Below the pieces are notes generated by a model that was given only the letters and a program-made list of their open reading frames with translations, was not told where the DNA came from and ran no database searches. Below are positions 20,404-31,156 of a stretch of DNA of 64,000 nt, one piece after another. The stretch spans positions 62,001-126,000 of the forward strand of contig NZ_SMAK01000002.1 in NCBI RefSeq assembly GCF_004346195.1. The letters run 5' to 3'. Source of the stretch: Tepidamorphus gemmatus. GTDB taxonomy: Bacteria > Pseudomonadota > Alphaproteobacteria > Rhizobiales > Tepidamorphaceae. Position 1 is the stretch's first letter, and every line of letters starts with the position of its first letter. A program made the translations under genes and the position numbers.

Positions 20404-21828
20404 CTATTCGCTCGCGCGAATCACCTCGAGGCCGCCCATATATGGCCTGAGTGCCTCCGGCACGATGACGGTTCCGTCGGCCTGCTGGTAATTCTCGAGC
20501 ACCGCGATCAGAGCGCGGCCGACCGCGACGCCGGATCCGTTCAGCGTGTGGACGTGGCGAACCCCGGAGCCGTCCCTGGGACGGTAGCGGGCATCCATGC
20601 GGCGGGCCTGGAAATCCCCGCAGACAGAACAGCTGGAAATCTCGCGATAGGTATCCTGCCCCGGTAGCCAGACCTCGATGTCGTAGGTTTTGCGCGAAGC
20701 GAAACCCATGTCGCCGGTACACAGCGTCACAACGCGGTAGGGCAGCCCGAGCCGCTTCAGGATCGTCTCGGCCGATTCCGTCATCCGCTCCAGTTCCGCC
20801 ATCGACTGCTCCGGCGTGGTGATCGACACTAGTTCGACCTTCGAGAACTGATGCTGGCGGATCATGCCGCGCGTATCCCGCCCCGCCGCACCGGCCTCGG
20901 CCCGGAAGCACGGCGTCCACGCGGTGACGCGCATTGGCAGCGAGTCCTCCTCGAGGATCTGCTCGCGGGCAAGATTGGTGAGTGGCACCTCTGCGGTGGG
21001 GATCAGCCAGAAATCCTCCTTCAGCGGCGCCTTCTCGATCGTCCGCTCGACGAGCTCGGTCAGGTCGATCTCGCCGCGCGCAAAGGCCTCGCGGTCGCCC
21101 TCGTCAGCATAGCCGAGCGCGCTATGCAGAAGTTCGGCGCGGGTGATCGTCCGCGTCGCGAGGAACTGGTCGTCGACGAATTTGGGCAGCTGGGCGGTGC
21201 CGAACATGGTCTCGTCACGCACAAGCAGCGGCGGGTTGACTTCGGTGTAGCCGTGCTCGGTCGTATGGATATCGAGCATGAAGGTACCGAGCGCCCGCTC
21301 GAGACGCGCCAGCATCCCCTTCAGCACCACGAAGCGCGCCCCAGACATGCGGGCAGCGGCCTCGAAATCCATCAACCCGAGCGCCTCGCCGATCTCGAAA
21401 TGCTGTTTCGGGGCAAAGTCGAATCGCTTCGGCTCACCGACGCGGCGTATCTCGACATTGCCGTGCTCGTCGGTGCCGTCCGGCACCTCGTCGAGCGGCA
21501 GGTTGGGCAAACCGGCCAGAAGGCCATAAAGCTCCGCCTCGACCGCCTTCACCTCCGCTTCCAGCGCTGGCACCTTCTCCTTGATCGCCCCGACCTCGGC
21601 GATCAGCGCTTGCGCGCGCGCCTCGTCCTTCGCCGCCTTGGCCTGCCCGACTTCCTTCGAGGCCGCGTTCCGGCGCTCCTGTAGCGCCTGCAGCTCGCTC
21701 ACGAGCGCACGCCGCTTCTCGTCGATCCCGATCAGCCGCACCGCAGTGCCGGCGAAGTCGGGCGAACGGCGCATCAGCGCCGCGTCGAAGACGTCCGGGT
21801 TCTCGCGAATCCACTTGATGTCGTGCAT
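20404..21828 (-). CDS. serS: Seryl-tRNA synthetase
   Basis: A 474-residue class II synthetase that charges tRNA-Ser and tRNA-Sec. It starts [18 protein letters not shown]. An N-terminal antiparallel coiled coil (residues about 30-110) binds the tRNA long arm. Catalytic motifs are EVNPPLLV, the motif 2 segment [20 protein letters not shown] and the motif 3 region ending [19 protein letters not shown]. It lies between tatC and surE, a conserved alphaproteobacterial order. Confidence 0.97.
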   Translation of the reverse strand: MHDIKWIRENPDVFDAALMRRSPDFAGTAVRLIGIDEKRRALVSELQALQERRNAASKEVGQAKAAKDEARAQALIAEVGAIKEKVPALEAEVKAVEAELYGLLAGLPNLPLDEVPDGTDEHGNVEIRRVGEPKRFDFAPKQHFEIGEALGLMDFEAAARMSGARFVVLKGMLARLERALGTFMLDIHTTEHGYTEVNPPLLVRDETMFGTAQLPKFVDDQFLATRTITRAELLHSALGYADEGDREAFARGEIDLTELVERTIEKAPLKEDFWLIPTAEVPLTNLAREQILEEDSLPMRVTAWTPCFRAEAGAAGRDTRGMIRQHQFSKVELVSITTPEQSMAELERMTESAETILKRLGLPYRVVTLCTGDMGFASRKTYDIEVWLPGQDTYREISSCSVCGDFQARRMDARYRPRDGSGVRHVHTLNGSGVAVGRALIAVLENYQQADGTVIVPEALRPYMGGLEVIRASE

Positions 21829-21881
21829 GGCAACCGCCGCAAGCGCGGGCCCCGGGAGGGCCGTTCAACCGGGAAAACCGG

Positions 21882-22679
21882 TCAGGACGCGGCTTCTTCC
21901 GCCTCGCGCGCGGCCTCGGCCTCGGCGCGCCGCTTTTCCACCAGCCTGACCGAAAGGATCGACAGTTCGTAGAGAAGCAGGGTCGGCAGCGCAAGCCCGA
22001 TCTGGCTGATCGGATCGGGCGGCGTCAGGAAGGCGGCAACCGCGAACGTGATGACGATCGCATACTTCCGCTTCGCCTTGAGGCCCTGCGAGGTGACGAT
22101 GCCCACCTTGCCGAGCAGCGTCAGCAGGACCGGAAGCTGGAAGCAGACACCGAAGGCGAGGATCAGCGTCATGATCAGCCCGAGATACTCACTGACCCTC
22201 GGCAAGAGGACGATCTGAGCCTGCCCTTCCCCGGTCTGCTGCATCGACAGGAAGAAGGCCATCACCAGCGGCATGGTGAAGAAGTAGACAAGTGCCGCCC
22301 CCGCCAGGAACAGCAGCGGGGTTGCCACCAGGAACGGCAGGAAGGCGTTTCGTTCGTTGCGGTAGAGCCCCGGCGCGACGAACATGTAGAGTTGCGTGGC
22401 GATCACCGGGAACGCCAGGAACACCGCCCCGAAGAAGGCGATCTTGAGCTGCGTGAAGAAGAATTCCTGCGGCGCAGTGTAGATGAGCTCGAGGTCCTCC
22501 ACCTTGCCCGTCGCCCATTCGTAGGGCTTGAGCAGAATGTTGAAGATCGGGTTGGCGAAGTAGAAGCAGAAGACGAACGCGATCGCCAGCGCGAGCAGCG
22601 ACCACATCAGCCGCTGACGGAGCTCGATCAGATGCTCGACCAGCGGGGCCTTCGTGGCGTCGATGTCATCCTGGCTCAT
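21882..22679 (-). CDS. tatC: Twin-arginine translocase subunit TatC
   Basis: A 265-residue polytopic membrane protein with about six helices that binds twin-arginine signal peptides. The N-terminal [18 protein letters not shown] is the family signature; [16 protein letters not shown] near the C terminus is also typical. The cytoplasmic tail is rich in Ala/Glu ([14 protein letters not shown]). It follows tatB by 17 bp. Confidence 0.97.
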   Translation of the reverse strand: MSQDDIDATKAPLVEHLIELRQRLMWSLLALAIAFVFCFYFANPIFNILLKPYEWATGKVEDLELIYTAPQEFFFTQLKIAFFGAVFLAFPVIATQLYMFVAPGLYRNERNAFLPFLVATPLLFLAGAALVYFFTMPLVMAFFLSMQQTGEGQAQIVLLPRVSEYLGLIMTLILAFGVCFQLPVLLTLLGKVGIVTSQGLKAKRKYAIVITFAVAAFLTPPDPISQIGLALPTLLLYELSILSVRLVEKRRAEAEAAREAEEAAS

Positions 22680-22696
22680 TTAGGACCGGCCGGCCT

Positions 22697-23356
22697 TCAT
22701 GCTGCTGTACCGGTATCGGCGGGCTTGGCGGACTTGGCACGCGGCTTCGACGCAGGCTTCGCTTTGGCCGGCGTCGCGGCATTCTTGGCCGACGGAGCTT
22801 CCTTCGGCTTGGCTGCCGTCTTCATGGCAGCCGGTTTCGACGAAGCCTTCGCAGCAGGCTTTGCCTGAGCGCCCTTCGGCGCAGGCGAACCGGCGACACC
22901 GGCCGCGTCGGACGGGGCGACCTTCACGGAACCGGCCTTCGCCATCGCGGCAGGAGCCGGCTGCGGATGCGGCGACGCCCCGGTCGGCGGTGACGCCTGC
23001 GCGGACCCTGCGGCCGACGCAGCCGGCGCAGTGGCCGCGCCAGCCGTCTTCGGCGCAGCCGGATCCTCGATCGCCTTGCGCAGATCCTCCCCGGCCGACT
23101 TCAGCGGGTTGAGGCTGTCCTTCATCTGATTGAGCGGGTTCACCGAGCGCACGCTCTCGATGCCCTTGCGCACCTCGTCGAGTTCAGCCTCCTTCAGCGC
23201 ATCGTTGAGCTGGCGCTGGAAGTCGCCGGCCATCCGGCGCATCTGACCCACATACTTGCCGAATGTGCGCAGCATTCCGGGAAGTTCGCGCGGACCGACG
23301 ACGACCACCGCCACGATGGCGATGATCAGAAGTTCGCTCCACCCGATATCGAACAT
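22697..23356 (-). CDS. tatB: Twin-arginine translocase subunit TatB
   Basis: A 219-residue protein with one N-terminal helix (MFDIGWSELLIIAIVAVVVV) followed by GPRELPGMLRTFGKYVGQMR and an amphipathic helix, the TatB arrangement. From about residue 95 the tail is a low-complexity Ala/Pro/Lys-rich stretch, longer than in E. coli TatB but common in high-GC alphaproteobacteria. It works with TatC in substrate recognition. Confidence 0.94.
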   Translation of the reverse strand: MFDIGWSELLIIAIVAVVVVGPRELPGMLRTFGKYVGQMRRMAGDFQRQLNDALKEAELDEVRKGIESVRSVNPLNQMKDSLNPLKSAGEDLRKAIEDPAAPKTAGAATAPAASAAGSAQASPPTGASPHPQPAPAAMAKAGSVKVAPSDAAGVAGSPAPKGAQAKPAAKASSKPAAMKTAAKPKEAPSAKNAATPAKAKPASKPRAKSAKPADTGTAA

Positions 23357-23445
23357 GGAACGTCTCCCACAGGCGAGCCTCGCGCCGGCCGGATCTCGGA
23401 AAGTCCGACCGACGGCGCAGCCCCCCGGAGGGGGCAGGGCCGATC

Positions 23446-23688
23446 TCAGCCGACCTTCTTCGCGGGCTCGGCAGCCGAGCTCTTGGCCTTCGCCTCGACC
23501 GTCTCGGCGGCCTGGTGCTCGATCGTCTTGGTCGGCTCGGCCGCTGCCGACTCATCCTCGCTCATGCCCTTCTTGAAGCTCTTGATGCCCTTGGCGACGT
23601 CTCCCATCAGCTCGGAGATCTTGCCCCGGCCGAACAGCAGAACGAGCAGCACGACGACGATGAGAATCTGAAACCAACTGGGAGCCAT
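23446..23688 (-). CDS. tatA: Twin-arginine translocase subunit TatA
   Basis: An 80-residue pore-forming subunit: one helix ([18 protein letters not shown]), then [20 protein letters not shown] and an acidic/lysine tail. The start chosen is ATG at 23686-23688; the TTG five codons earlier overlaps the sequence that serves as ribosome-binding site (AGGAGAG). It is first of tatA-tatB-tatC. Confidence 0.94.
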   Translation of the reverse strand: MAPSWFQILIVVVLLVLLFGRGKISELMGDVAKGIKSFKKGMSEDESAAAEPTKTIEHQAAETVEAKAKSSAAEPAKKVG

Positions 23689-23844
23689 ACGCGCTCTCCT
23701 CAAGTGTTCGCGATCCGGGAACGTCCGATCGGGGCTGATCCCCGGATATCAGGGTTCCGCGAGACATTATACGGGGCCCGGCCAGCCGGCAACACGCGTC
23801 TGGCCCGTTCGGTTACCACTTCCGCCGCCTGCCGCCTCCGGTTC

Positions 23845-24975
23845 CTAGACCGGAAACATGAGAACGGCCGCTTCGTCGATCAAGATGCCGACCTCGCTCC
23901 CGACGGCGGCCGTCACCGTCTGGCGCGCACGTGCCTTGATCGGCATGTCCAGCCCATCGACCGCTATCTCCAGCAGTTCGACCTCTCCGAGGAACCGGCG
24001 CGAGATCAGCCGGCCTGGCACCTGTCCGCTCCCGGCCGGCGCGACCTGGACCCCGTGCGGGCGCACGCAGACCGTTACCGCTTCGCCGTCGACCACGCCC
24101 TGTCGTCCAAAGGTTCCCAATGGCGTCGACACGACGCCGCCCGCGACGATGCCGGGAACCTCGTTGAGTTCGCTGAAGAAGCGCGCTACGGCCAGGTCGG
24201 TCGGACTGTGGTAGAGATCGGCGGCGCTGCCCGCCTGCACCACCCTGCCCGACCGCATCAACACGATCCGGTCGGCCATGCGCATCGCCTCTTCCGGATC
24301 ATGGGTGACGATGATGCAGGTCGCGCGCGTCTCGCGCAGCACCGCCAGCGTCTCCTCGCGCACATCGTCGCGCAGACGGCTGTCGAGGCCGGAAAACGGC
24401 TCATCCATCAGTAGCACGGAAGGTCGGGGCGCGACGGCGCGGGCGAGCGCGACGCGCTGCTGCTCGCCACCCGACAGGGCATGCGGATACAGATCGGCAT
24501 AGCGTTCGAGTCCGACCCGCTGCAGCGCCTTGCGGGCCTCTGCTTCCGCAACGTCGCGAGGCAGCCCTGCCAGGCCGAACTTGACGTTGGCGAGGATGCT
24601 CAGATGCGGGAAAAGGGCGAAGTCCTGGAACATCAGCCCCACTCCCCGCTTCTCGGGCGGCACGAAACGTGCCGGACCGGAGACTTCGAGCCCGTCGATC
24701 AGCACGCGGCCGGAGGCCGGTATCTCGAGACCCGCGGCGAGCTTCAGGAGCGTCGTTTTGCCGCAACCGGATGGCCCGAGCAGGCAGACGATCTCGGCCG
24801 GCTCGATCTGCAGATCGACGCGGTCCACGGCAAGCACCTCGTCATAGGCGTGCGAGACATTCTCGTAGGCGAGCCGGACCGCGATTGCGGCGCCCGTCGT
24901 TCCTCGCCGGCCCCATTGCGGGCGTGTCGAGCGGAGTTCGCTGACGGAAGATATGGCCCTGGTCGATGTGTCCAC
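23845..24975 (-). CDS. ABC transporter ATP-binding protein, FbpC/PotA-like, orphan
   Basis: A 376-residue importer-type ATPase: Walker A GPSGCGKTTLLKL, Q-loop FQDFALFPHL, signature LSGGEQQRVALARA, Walker B VLLMDEPFSGLD and the switch His in VTHDPEEAM. A C-terminal TOBE-like region (about residue 290 on) resembles iron(III) and polyamine importers. No permease or binding-protein gene is adjacent. The GTG start lies 2 bp after the scpB stop, so it is coupled to scpB, and it interrupts the common scpB-tatA neighbourhood. The substrate cannot be deduced. Confidence 0.85.
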   Translation of the reverse strand: MDTSTRAISSVSELRSTRPQWGRRGTTGAAIAVRLAYENVSHAYDEVLAVDRVDLQIEPAEIVCLLGPSGCGKTTLLKLAAGLEIPASGRVLIDGLEVSGPARFVPPEKRGVGLMFQDFALFPHLSILANVKFGLAGLPRDVAEAEARKALQRVGLERYADLYPHALSGGEQQRVALARAVAPRPSVLLMDEPFSGLDSRLRDDVREETLAVLRETRATCIIVTHDPEEAMRMADRIVLMRSGRVVQAGSAADLYHSPTDLAVARFFSELNEVPGIVAGGVVSTPLGTFGRQGVVDGEAVTVCVRPHGVQVAPAGSGQVPGRLISRRFLGEVELLEIAVDGLDMPIKARARQTVTAAVGSEVGILIDEAAVLMFPV

Positions 24976-24977
24976 GG

Positions 24978-25640
24978 TCAGTCCCCGTCCTCGCCATCGA
25001 GCTCGCTGCCGTCGAGCGGATCCTCGTCCGCCGCTGGCAGTTCGCTCGGTGTCGGCACGCTGAAATCGGGCGGCAGGCGGCTGTCGAGCAGCCCGGCGCC
25101 CTTGAGTTCGTCCAGACCCGGCAGGTCGCGCAGGCTCTCGAGCCCGAAGTGATCGAGAAACTCCGGCGTCGTGCCATAGGTAACGGGCCGACCCGGCGTC
25201 CGCCGGCGCCCGCGCATCCTGACCCAGCCAGTCTCCATCAGCACGTCCAGAACCCCCTTGGACGCGCTGACGCCGCGGATTTCCTCGATCTCGGCCCGGG
25301 TCACCGGTTGATGATAAGCGATGATCGCAAGCGTCTCGAGTGCCGCGCGCGACAGGGGGCGTTGTTCCACCGCGTCGCGCCTGAGCAGGAAGGAAAGGTC
25401 CTCCGCGGTGCGGAACCGCCAGCGGCCACCGACCTTCACCAGATTGACACCGCGATTGGCATACGCCGCCTGCAATTCGCCAAGCAGGCCCTCGACATCA
25501 GCACCCTGCGGCAGTCGACCGGCCAGCGTCGCAATGTCGAGCGGCTCGGTCGCCGCGAACAACAGGGCCTCCAGCATGCGCAGATGCTCGCGTCGGTCGG
25601 CCGGGGTGAAATCGGCGACGTTTGACGGCGCGCCGCTCAT
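24978..25640 (-). CDS. scpB: Segregation and condensation protein B
   Basis: A 220-residue kleisin-associated subunit with two winged-helix domains; it binds ScpA and SMC in chromosome condensation. Family marks are LEALLFAATEPLDIATLAGRL, LSRAALETLAIIAYHQPVTR and EIEEIRGVSASKGVLDVLME, with the GRPVTYGTTPEFLDHFGL motif. The ATG (25638-25640) overlaps the scpA stop as ATGA; the frame extends upstream to 25718 only as a shadow of scpA. Confidence 0.94.
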   Translation of the reverse strand: MSGAPSNVADFTPADRREHLRMLEALLFAATEPLDIATLAGRLPQGADVEGLLGELQAAYANRGVNLVKVGGRWRFRTAEDLSFLLRRDAVEQRPLSRAALETLAIIAYHQPVTRAEIEEIRGVSASKGVLDVLMETGWVRMRGRRRTPGRPVTYGTTPEFLDHFGLESLRDLPGLDELKGAGLLDSRLPPDFSVPTPSELPAADEDPLDGSELDGEDGD

Positions 25641-26419
25641 TGCAGACGTCCTCGCCCGCGCAGGTAGAGAGGTCCGTACGTTTCGTCCTGCCGCAGCTCC
25701 AGCACGCCTTCGCGGCACAGTTCGAGGCTTGCCGAAAACGTGCTGGCAATCGCGCTGCGTCGCATCTGCGGATCCTCGATGACTTCGCCGATGAGCTGGT
25801 CCAGCGGCATCCAGGCACCGATCGTGCCGACGAGACGTTCCAGCATCTCGCGTGCCTCCTTAAGAGACAGAACGCTGCGCGGCTCGAGCACAACGCGCCG
25901 GACGGCATGCTGGCTGCGCTGATCGCCATAGGCCTTAAGGAGGTCGTAGAGGCTTGCGACATAGATGCTGCGCCGGTCGATGCCGACGCCCTCCGGCATG
26001 CCGCGAGGAAACACGTCGCGACCGAGCCTGTTGCGGTTGACGAGCTTTGCCACCGCCTCGCGCATGGCTTCCAGCCGCTTCAGCCGGAACGCCAGCGAAG
26101 CCGCCATCTCCTCGCCGCTCGGCTCATCATCCGGCTGGCGCGGCAGCAGTAGGCGCGACTTCAGATAGGCAAGCCAGGCGGCCATCACCAGATAGTCGGC
26201 CGCAAGCTCGAGGCGCAGCCGCCGCGCAGCATTGACGAATTCCATATACTGCTCCGCCAGCGCCAGGATCGAGATCCGTGACAGGTCCACCTTCTGCGTG
26301 CGCGCCAGTGCCAGCAGCAGATCGAGCGGCCCCTCGAAGCCCTCGACATCCACGAGGAACGCATCGTCGCGGTCGGGGCGCGGTGTCGAGGCCTCGATCC
26401 AGTCCTCGGTCGCGACCAT
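25637..26419 (-). CDS. scpA: Segregation and condensation protein A
   Basis: A 260-residue kleisin that bridges SMC heads. The N-terminal motif FEGPLDLLLALARTQKVDLS is diagnostic, followed by YLVMAAWLAYLKSRLLLP and a C-terminal winged helix (IASTFSASLELCREGVLELR). It overlaps scpB by 4 bp and starts 3 bp after nagZ, so nagZ, scpA and scpB form one translational unit. Confidence 0.95.
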   Translation of the reverse strand: MVATEDWIEASTPRPDRDDAFLVDVEGFEGPLDLLLALARTQKVDLSRISILALAEQYMEFVNAARRLRLELAADYLVMAAWLAYLKSRLLLPRQPDDEPSGEEMAASLAFRLKRLEAMREAVAKLVNRNRLGRDVFPRGMPEGVGIDRRSIYVASLYDLLKAYGDQRSQHAVRRVVLEPRSVLSLKEAREMLERLVGTIGAWMPLDQLIGEVIEDPQMRRSAIASTFSASLELCREGVLELRQDETYGPLYLRGRGRLQ

Positions 26420-26422
26420 CGC

Positions 26423-27439
26423 TCAGACCTCCTCGGGCCGTGCACTCAACGCCGACAGTTCCCGCCGCGCGGCAGCGAGGTCTGCCGCCTTGCGCGCCGC
26501 CCAGGCCGTCGCCGCCGCGGCGCGCTCGGCCGCCTTGCCAGCCAGCGGCGGACAGGCAGCGGCCACCTCCGCCATCTCGCCGAGATCGCCGTTGCAGTGC
26601 AGCGCGATGTCGCAGCCAGCCGCCAAAGCGCGCGCTGCGTTCTCGCCGACACCGCCGCTCAGCGCCCGCATCGACAGATCGTCCGTCATCACCAGCCCGT
26701 CGAATCCGATCGCCCCGCGAATCACCTCCTCGATCACCCGGCGCGACAAAGTTGCCGGTTCCTGCGGATCGAAGGCGCTGTAGACAACATGCGCCGTCAT
26801 CGCCATCGGCAGCTGGTTCATCCGACGGAACGGCTCGAAATCGGCGGCCAGCGTATCGGCAGACGCATCGACGACCGGCAGCTCCAGATGGCTGTCGGCC
26901 AGTGCCCGCCCGTGCCCTGGAATATGCTTGACGACCGGCGCGACGCCAGCCGCCGACAATCCGTCGACCACCGATTCGGCGAGCGGCACGATGTCGTCGG
27001 CGCTCGCGCCATAGGACCGGTCGCCGACGATGTCGTGTGCGCCGGCGACCCGCAGATCCAGGACCGGTGCGCAGTCGACGGTGATGCCGAGCTCGAACAG
27101 ATCCTCGCCGATCAGACGTCCGCACAGCCATGCCATCCGGCGCCCGGCCTGAGGATCGGCCGCGGCCAGTTCGGAGATCGCTGCGGCTGCCGGATAAGCT
27201 GTCCAGCGTGGCGGTTTCAGACGCTGGATGCGGCCGCCTTCCTGGTCGATGAGCACCGGCGCATCGGCCCTGCCGACGATCGAACGGAATGACGCGACGA
27301 GGCGGCGGATTTGATCGGGCTCGCCGCAGTTGCGCGCGAACAGGATCAGTCCCCAGGGCTGCTCGGCGCGCAGAAACGCCCGCTCGGGCTCGGTGAGCTC
27401 GAGGCCGGAGCATCCGCATATGAAGGCTTTCGGCGCCAC
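26423..27439 (-). CDS. nagZ: Beta-N-acetylhexosaminidase NagZ
   Basis: A 338-residue cytoplasmic GH3 enzyme that removes N-acetylglucosamine from anhydro-muropeptides during peptidoglycan recycling. Seen motifs: PVLIDQEGGRIQRL, the substrate-binding KHIPGHGRALADSH with catalytic-loop histidine, and VMTDDLSMRALSG with the nucleophilic aspartate. Its product can feed the ampC-inducing pathway in bacteria that have one. No signal peptide. Confidence 0.95.
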   Translation of the reverse strand: MAPKAFICGCSGLELTEPERAFLRAEQPWGLILFARNCGEPDQIRRLVASFRSIVGRADAPVLIDQEGGRIQRLKPPRWTAYPAAAAISELAAADPQAGRRMAWLCGRLIGEDLFELGITVDCAPVLDLRVAGAHDIVGDRSYGASADDIVPLAESVVDGLSAAGVAPVVKHIPGHGRALADSHLELPVVDASADTLAADFEPFRRMNQLPMAMTAHVVYSAFDPQEPATLSRRVIEEVIRGAIGFDGLVMTDDLSMRALSGGVGENAARALAAGCDIALHCNGDLGEMAEVAAACPPLAGKAAERAAAATAWAARKAADLAAARRELSALSARPEEV

Positions 27440-27495
27440 CTTTGCGGCTTACCGCCCCGGCGTTCCCCGGTCAACCGACCAGAGTGGCGCCCGGA

Positions 27496-29268
27496 TCAGT
27501 TCCTGCGAACGAAGCAGTCGAGTCCCGAGGACTTGAGCCGGGCACACAGTGCGCCGGCGTCGCTCTGCGACGACATGGGACCAAGTCCGACGCGGTAGTA
27601 GATGCCTCGATCGCCGAGATCGGCCCGTTCGACCACCGGCGTATAGCTGCCGAGTGCCGCCGCGTAGCGCTGGCTGATCGAGGCCGCCGTGCTGCGTGCG
27701 TCCTGTTCGTTCCGGCTGGCAGCCACCTGAACGACGTAGGATCCGGGCGGGAAGCTGCCGGTGGTGGGGGCTGGCGCGGCAGAGGGCGCGGACGCGGCAG
27801 GCGCTGGCGCGCCCGCAGGCGGCGGCGACGACGCGGCGGGCAACGCGGCGACGGCGCTCGGCTGCAGCGGGATCGGCTGTCCCGCCTGCGGCGCGCTTGG
27901 CGGCACGAAGCCACTTCCCGCCGGCCGCGGGGCGGCGACCGGCGCCGTTGCGACCGGGGCGGATGCAACGGCCGCGGGCTGCCGCGGCGCCTCCGCAGAC
28001 CTCGGCAGTTCGGCCGGCCTTGGTACCGGCAGCGGAACCTCGACGCTGCTGGTCGCGGCCGCTGCGTCCTCGGTCGGCGCTTCCTGGGCGGTTTCGGCGG
28101 GACTGGCAGGGGTATCGCTGCCCGGCAGCGGTGCGGGCTGCAGGGGCACGGCCGGCTGTGGCGGAGCAACCTCGCCGACGATCGTGCCGTCAGGCCTCAC
28201 CACCACCGTGCGGACCCGGCGCGGCAGATCGTCCGACGTCGCCTCGCCCGTGGCGCCGCGCAGGCCGTCGTCCTGGTTCGTGTCGATCCTGCGAACCTGA
28301 CGGTCGCCGACATCGGCCACTGCTTCTTCGCGCGAGACAAGCCGTTCCTCGCTGCCGCTATCCGCGCCAACGCGATCATAGACCAGCTTGCCGGGCGACT
28401 GTGCCGCTGCCGCATCGCTCTCGCCGCTGCTCGGCGGCTGGATCTTCACCGGCGCGCGTTCGGCACGGATTACCGGCGGCGGAGCATCGGTGTCGCCGCC
28501 GGACAGGAATCCGTAGCCGACGACAGCGGCGCCGCCGACCACAACCAGGCCGACCATGCCGCCGGCAATCATCATGGCGCGGCGGCGATTCGATTTCGGC
28601 TCCTGGACCGGTTCGCCCTCGTAAGGGGCGAAATGTCCCGTCTGGTCAAATGCCGGATCGGTCTCGGCGTACAGCGGATCATAGGCCGGATCTCCGGGCA
28701 TGTTCGCATAGCGGGGGTCCTCTACCCAGCTGTCGGCGAGATGTCCCTCGTCGGCATAGCCGTGGTCGCCATAGAGACCGCCGGCATCCCCTTGATGCGG
28801 TTCGAACGGCTCGTCGCCATAAGCCTCCGGTTCCGGCACCGGGGTCGAACGGGGGCCGGGAAACGACGTGTAGCGCGGGGCCTCTAAGCGCGGCTCGACC
28901 CGTTCGCTCGCAGCCGCAAGTTCGGCATACAGCCTGCCGATATCCGTCGCGTCATGGTCATGGCCGTCGAACGGACCTGCCGGCTCGTCGGCATGAGGCG
29001 TATAGCCCTGACGGGTGTGATGGGTAGGCTGGGACGCCAGGCTGTCATACCCGTGTGCGGAGGGCGCGCCATAGTGACTAGGATCGCCCGACACCTCGGG
29101 CTCCCTGCGCTGGCGGTTGAAGTCGGCAAACGGATCCTCGTCGATCAGCCGCGCCAGCTCGGCCAGCGGATCATCGGACTGTACGGCATCCGTTCGGCGG
29201 CCAGGTGTCCCTGCCTCCGCGGTCGTATCCCACTGCGCGTTGCGCCCGTGGTATCGCGTATCCGACAT
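27496..29268 (-). CDS. SPOR-domain membrane protein
   Basis: A 590-residue single-pass protein. The cytoplasmic N terminus (about 230 residues) is acidic and disordered apart from a short motif DDPLAELARLIDEDPFADF. One helix spans residues 231-255. A long Pro/Ala-rich periplasmic linker leads to a C-terminal SPOR domain (GSYVVQVAASRNEQDARSTA to the end), which binds denuded septal glycan. It sits between argS and nagZ as in other Rhizobiales. It probably works in division or cell-wall remodelling; the linker is too divergent to name further. Confidence 0.88.
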   Translation of the reverse strand: MSDTRYHGRNAQWDTTAEAGTPGRRTDAVQSDDPLAELARLIDEDPFADFNRQRREPEVSGDPSHYGAPSAHGYDSLASQPTHHTRQGYTPHADEPAGPFDGHDHDATDIGRLYAELAAASERVEPRLEAPRYTSFPGPRSTPVPEPEAYGDEPFEPHQGDAGGLYGDHGYADEGHLADSWVEDPRYANMPGDPAYDPLYAETDPAFDQTGHFAPYEGEPVQEPKSNRRRAMMIAGGMVGLVVVGGAAVVGYGFLSGGDTDAPPPVIRAERAPVKIQPPSSGESDAAAAQSPGKLVYDRVGADSGSEERLVSREEAVADVGDRQVRRIDTNQDDGLRGATGEATSDDLPRRVRTVVVRPDGTIVGEVAPPQPAVPLQPAPLPGSDTPASPAETAQEAPTEDAAAATSSVEVPLPVPRPAELPRSAEAPRQPAAVASAPVATAPVAAPRPAGSGFVPPSAPQAGQPIPLQPSAVAALPAASSPPPAGAPAPAASAPSAAPAPTTGSFPPGSYVVQVAASRNEQDARSTAASISQRYAAALGSYTPVVERADLGDRGIYYRVGLGPMSSQSDAGALCARLKSSGLDCFVRRN

Positions 29269-29341
29269 TCCTCGCCCTATCCCGCTGTATGTCTGTCGCG
29301 CAGGCGGCGGAATTCAATAGTCGTCTGACCGGAAACGCGAT

Positions 29342-31102
29342 TCAACGCATTTCTTCGAGGGGCTCCACTCCGAGCACTCTCAGTCCGGCCGACAATACCG
29401 ACGCAACAGCCTGAACCAATGTTAACCGAGCTATCGTCGAAACTCGGTCTCCGAGGTTAATAAAGCGTAATTGTGGCAAGTCCTTGCCGCGATTCCATAG
29501 TCCGTGGAAATCGCTCGCGACCTCGTGAAGATAGAAGGCGAGGCGGTGCGGTTCATGCGCGGCTGCCGCCGTTTCGATCGTGCGCGGAAACGCCGCAAGC
29601 AGCTTGAGCAGCGACATCTCGGCGGGATCGGCGAGGATTGCCAGGGCCGCCGCGCCGGGGGCCGGCATCGGGTAGGAGATGTCGGGAAAGGCTTCCGCCG
29701 CCTGGCGGAACACCGAATGGGCGCGCGCATGCGCGTACTGGACGTAGAAGACCGGATTGTCCTTCGACTGTTCGGTCACCTTGTCGAAGTCGAAGTCGAG
29801 CGTCGCGTCGTTCTTGCGCATCAGCATGATGAAGCGCACCACGTCGCGTCCGACCTCGTCGACGACGTCGCGCAGCGTCACGAATTCGCCGGCCCGTTTC
29901 GACATCTTTACCGGCTCGCCACCACGCAGCAGCCGCACGAGCTGGCATAGCTTGATATCGAGCTCGGCCTCCCCGCCGCTCACCGCCTTCACCGCTGCCT
30001 TCATCCGCTTCACGTAGCCGCCATGGTCGGCGCCCCACACGTCGATCATCGTGCGGAAGCCGCGCTCGAACTTGTCGCGGTGATAGGCGATGTCGGAGGC
30101 GAAGTAGGTATAACTGCCGTCGGACTTCATCAGCGGACGATCGACGTCGTCGCCGAACGCGGTGGCGCGGAACAGCGTCTGCTCGCGATCCTCCCAGTCG
30201 TCCGGGAGCTGCCCCTTGGGCGGCGGCAGCCTGCCCTCGTAAACGAGACCGCGTGCCCGCAGCTCGTCGATCGTCGCCGCCACGCGGCCGCCATCCGGGC
30301 CGATCAGCGAGCGTTCGGAGAAGAACACATCGTGATGGATGTCGAGTGCAGCGAGGTCGTCGCGGATCAACGCCATCATAGCGTCGATCGCGAACTGACG
30401 GACCGTCGGCAGCCACTCGCTCTCCGGCCGGGCCAGCAGGCTCTCTCCGTAACGCTGAGCCAGCGCCGCGCCGACCGGCTTCAGGTAATCGCCCGGATAG
30501 AGCCCCTCGGGAATGTCGCCAATCTCCTCGCCGAGCGCCTCGCGGTAGCGCAGATAGGCAGAGCGCGCCAGCACATCCACCTGAGCGCCTGCGTCATTGA
30601 CGTAGTACTCGCGCGTGACCTCATATCCGGCGAACTCCAGAAGACTGGCCAGGGCGTCACCGAATACCGCGCCGCGGCAATGGCCGACATGCATCGGCCC
30701 GGTCGGATTGGCCGAGACGTACTCGACATTGACGCGCTCGCCGCCGCCGATCCGGCTGCGGCCAAAACCGGCGCCGGCGCGGATCAACGCATCGAGTACC
30801 TCGTGCCAGTATTCGGGCGTCAGCGTCAGGTTGACGAAGCCGGGCCCTGCCACATCGACGGATGCAACGCCGGGTTCGGCCCGCAGCCGGGAGGCCAGCC
30901 TCTCGGCGATGTCGCGGGGCTTCATGCCGGCATCGCGGGCAAGCACCATCGCCGCATTGGTCGCGAGGTCGCCGTGACTGCTCTCGCGCGGTGGCTCGAC
31001 GGCGATGCGTGCGGCATCCAGCCCCGGCGGCAGTTCGCCCGCCGCCGACATCGCCTCGACGGCGCCGGTGATGCGGGCCGTGAAATCGCGGAAGACATCC
31101 AT
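29342..31102 (-). CDS. argS: Arginyl-tRNA synthetase
   Basis: A 586-residue class I synthetase. The N-terminal tRNA-binding domain is followed by the HIGH-type motif [19 protein letters not shown], the [14 protein letters not shown] region, and [20 protein letters not shown] as the KMSKS equivalent. The C-terminal anticodon-binding domain ends [17 protein letters not shown]. It follows dgt by 54 bp. Confidence 0.97.
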   Translation of the reverse strand: MDVFRDFTARITGAVEAMSAAGELPPGLDAARIAVEPPRESSHGDLATNAAMVLARDAGMKPRDIAERLASRLRAEPGVASVDVAGPGFVNLTLTPEYWHEVLDALIRAGAGFGRSRIGGGERVNVEYVSANPTGPMHVGHCRGAVFGDALASLLEFAGYEVTREYYVNDAGAQVDVLARSAYLRYREALGEEIGDIPEGLYPGDYLKPVGAALAQRYGESLLARPESEWLPTVRQFAIDAMMALIRDDLAALDIHHDVFFSERSLIGPDGGRVAATIDELRARGLVYEGRLPPPKGQLPDDWEDREQTLFRATAFGDDVDRPLMKSDGSYTYFASDIAYHRDKFERGFRTMIDVWGADHGGYVKRMKAAVKAVSGGEAELDIKLCQLVRLLRGGEPVKMSKRAGEFVTLRDVVDEVGRDVVRFIMLMRKNDATLDFDFDKVTEQSKDNPVFYVQYAHARAHSVFRQAAEAFPDISYPMPAPGAAALAILADPAEMSLLKLLAAFPRTIETAAAAHEPHRLAFYLHEVASDFHGLWNRGKDLPQLRFINLGDRVSTIARLTLVQAVASVLSAGLRVLGVEPLEEMR

Positions 31103-31156
31103 GCTCGAAGGATCCCGGCTGGTCCCCGGGCACCGACCTGCGGGGACGCGCGCCGC

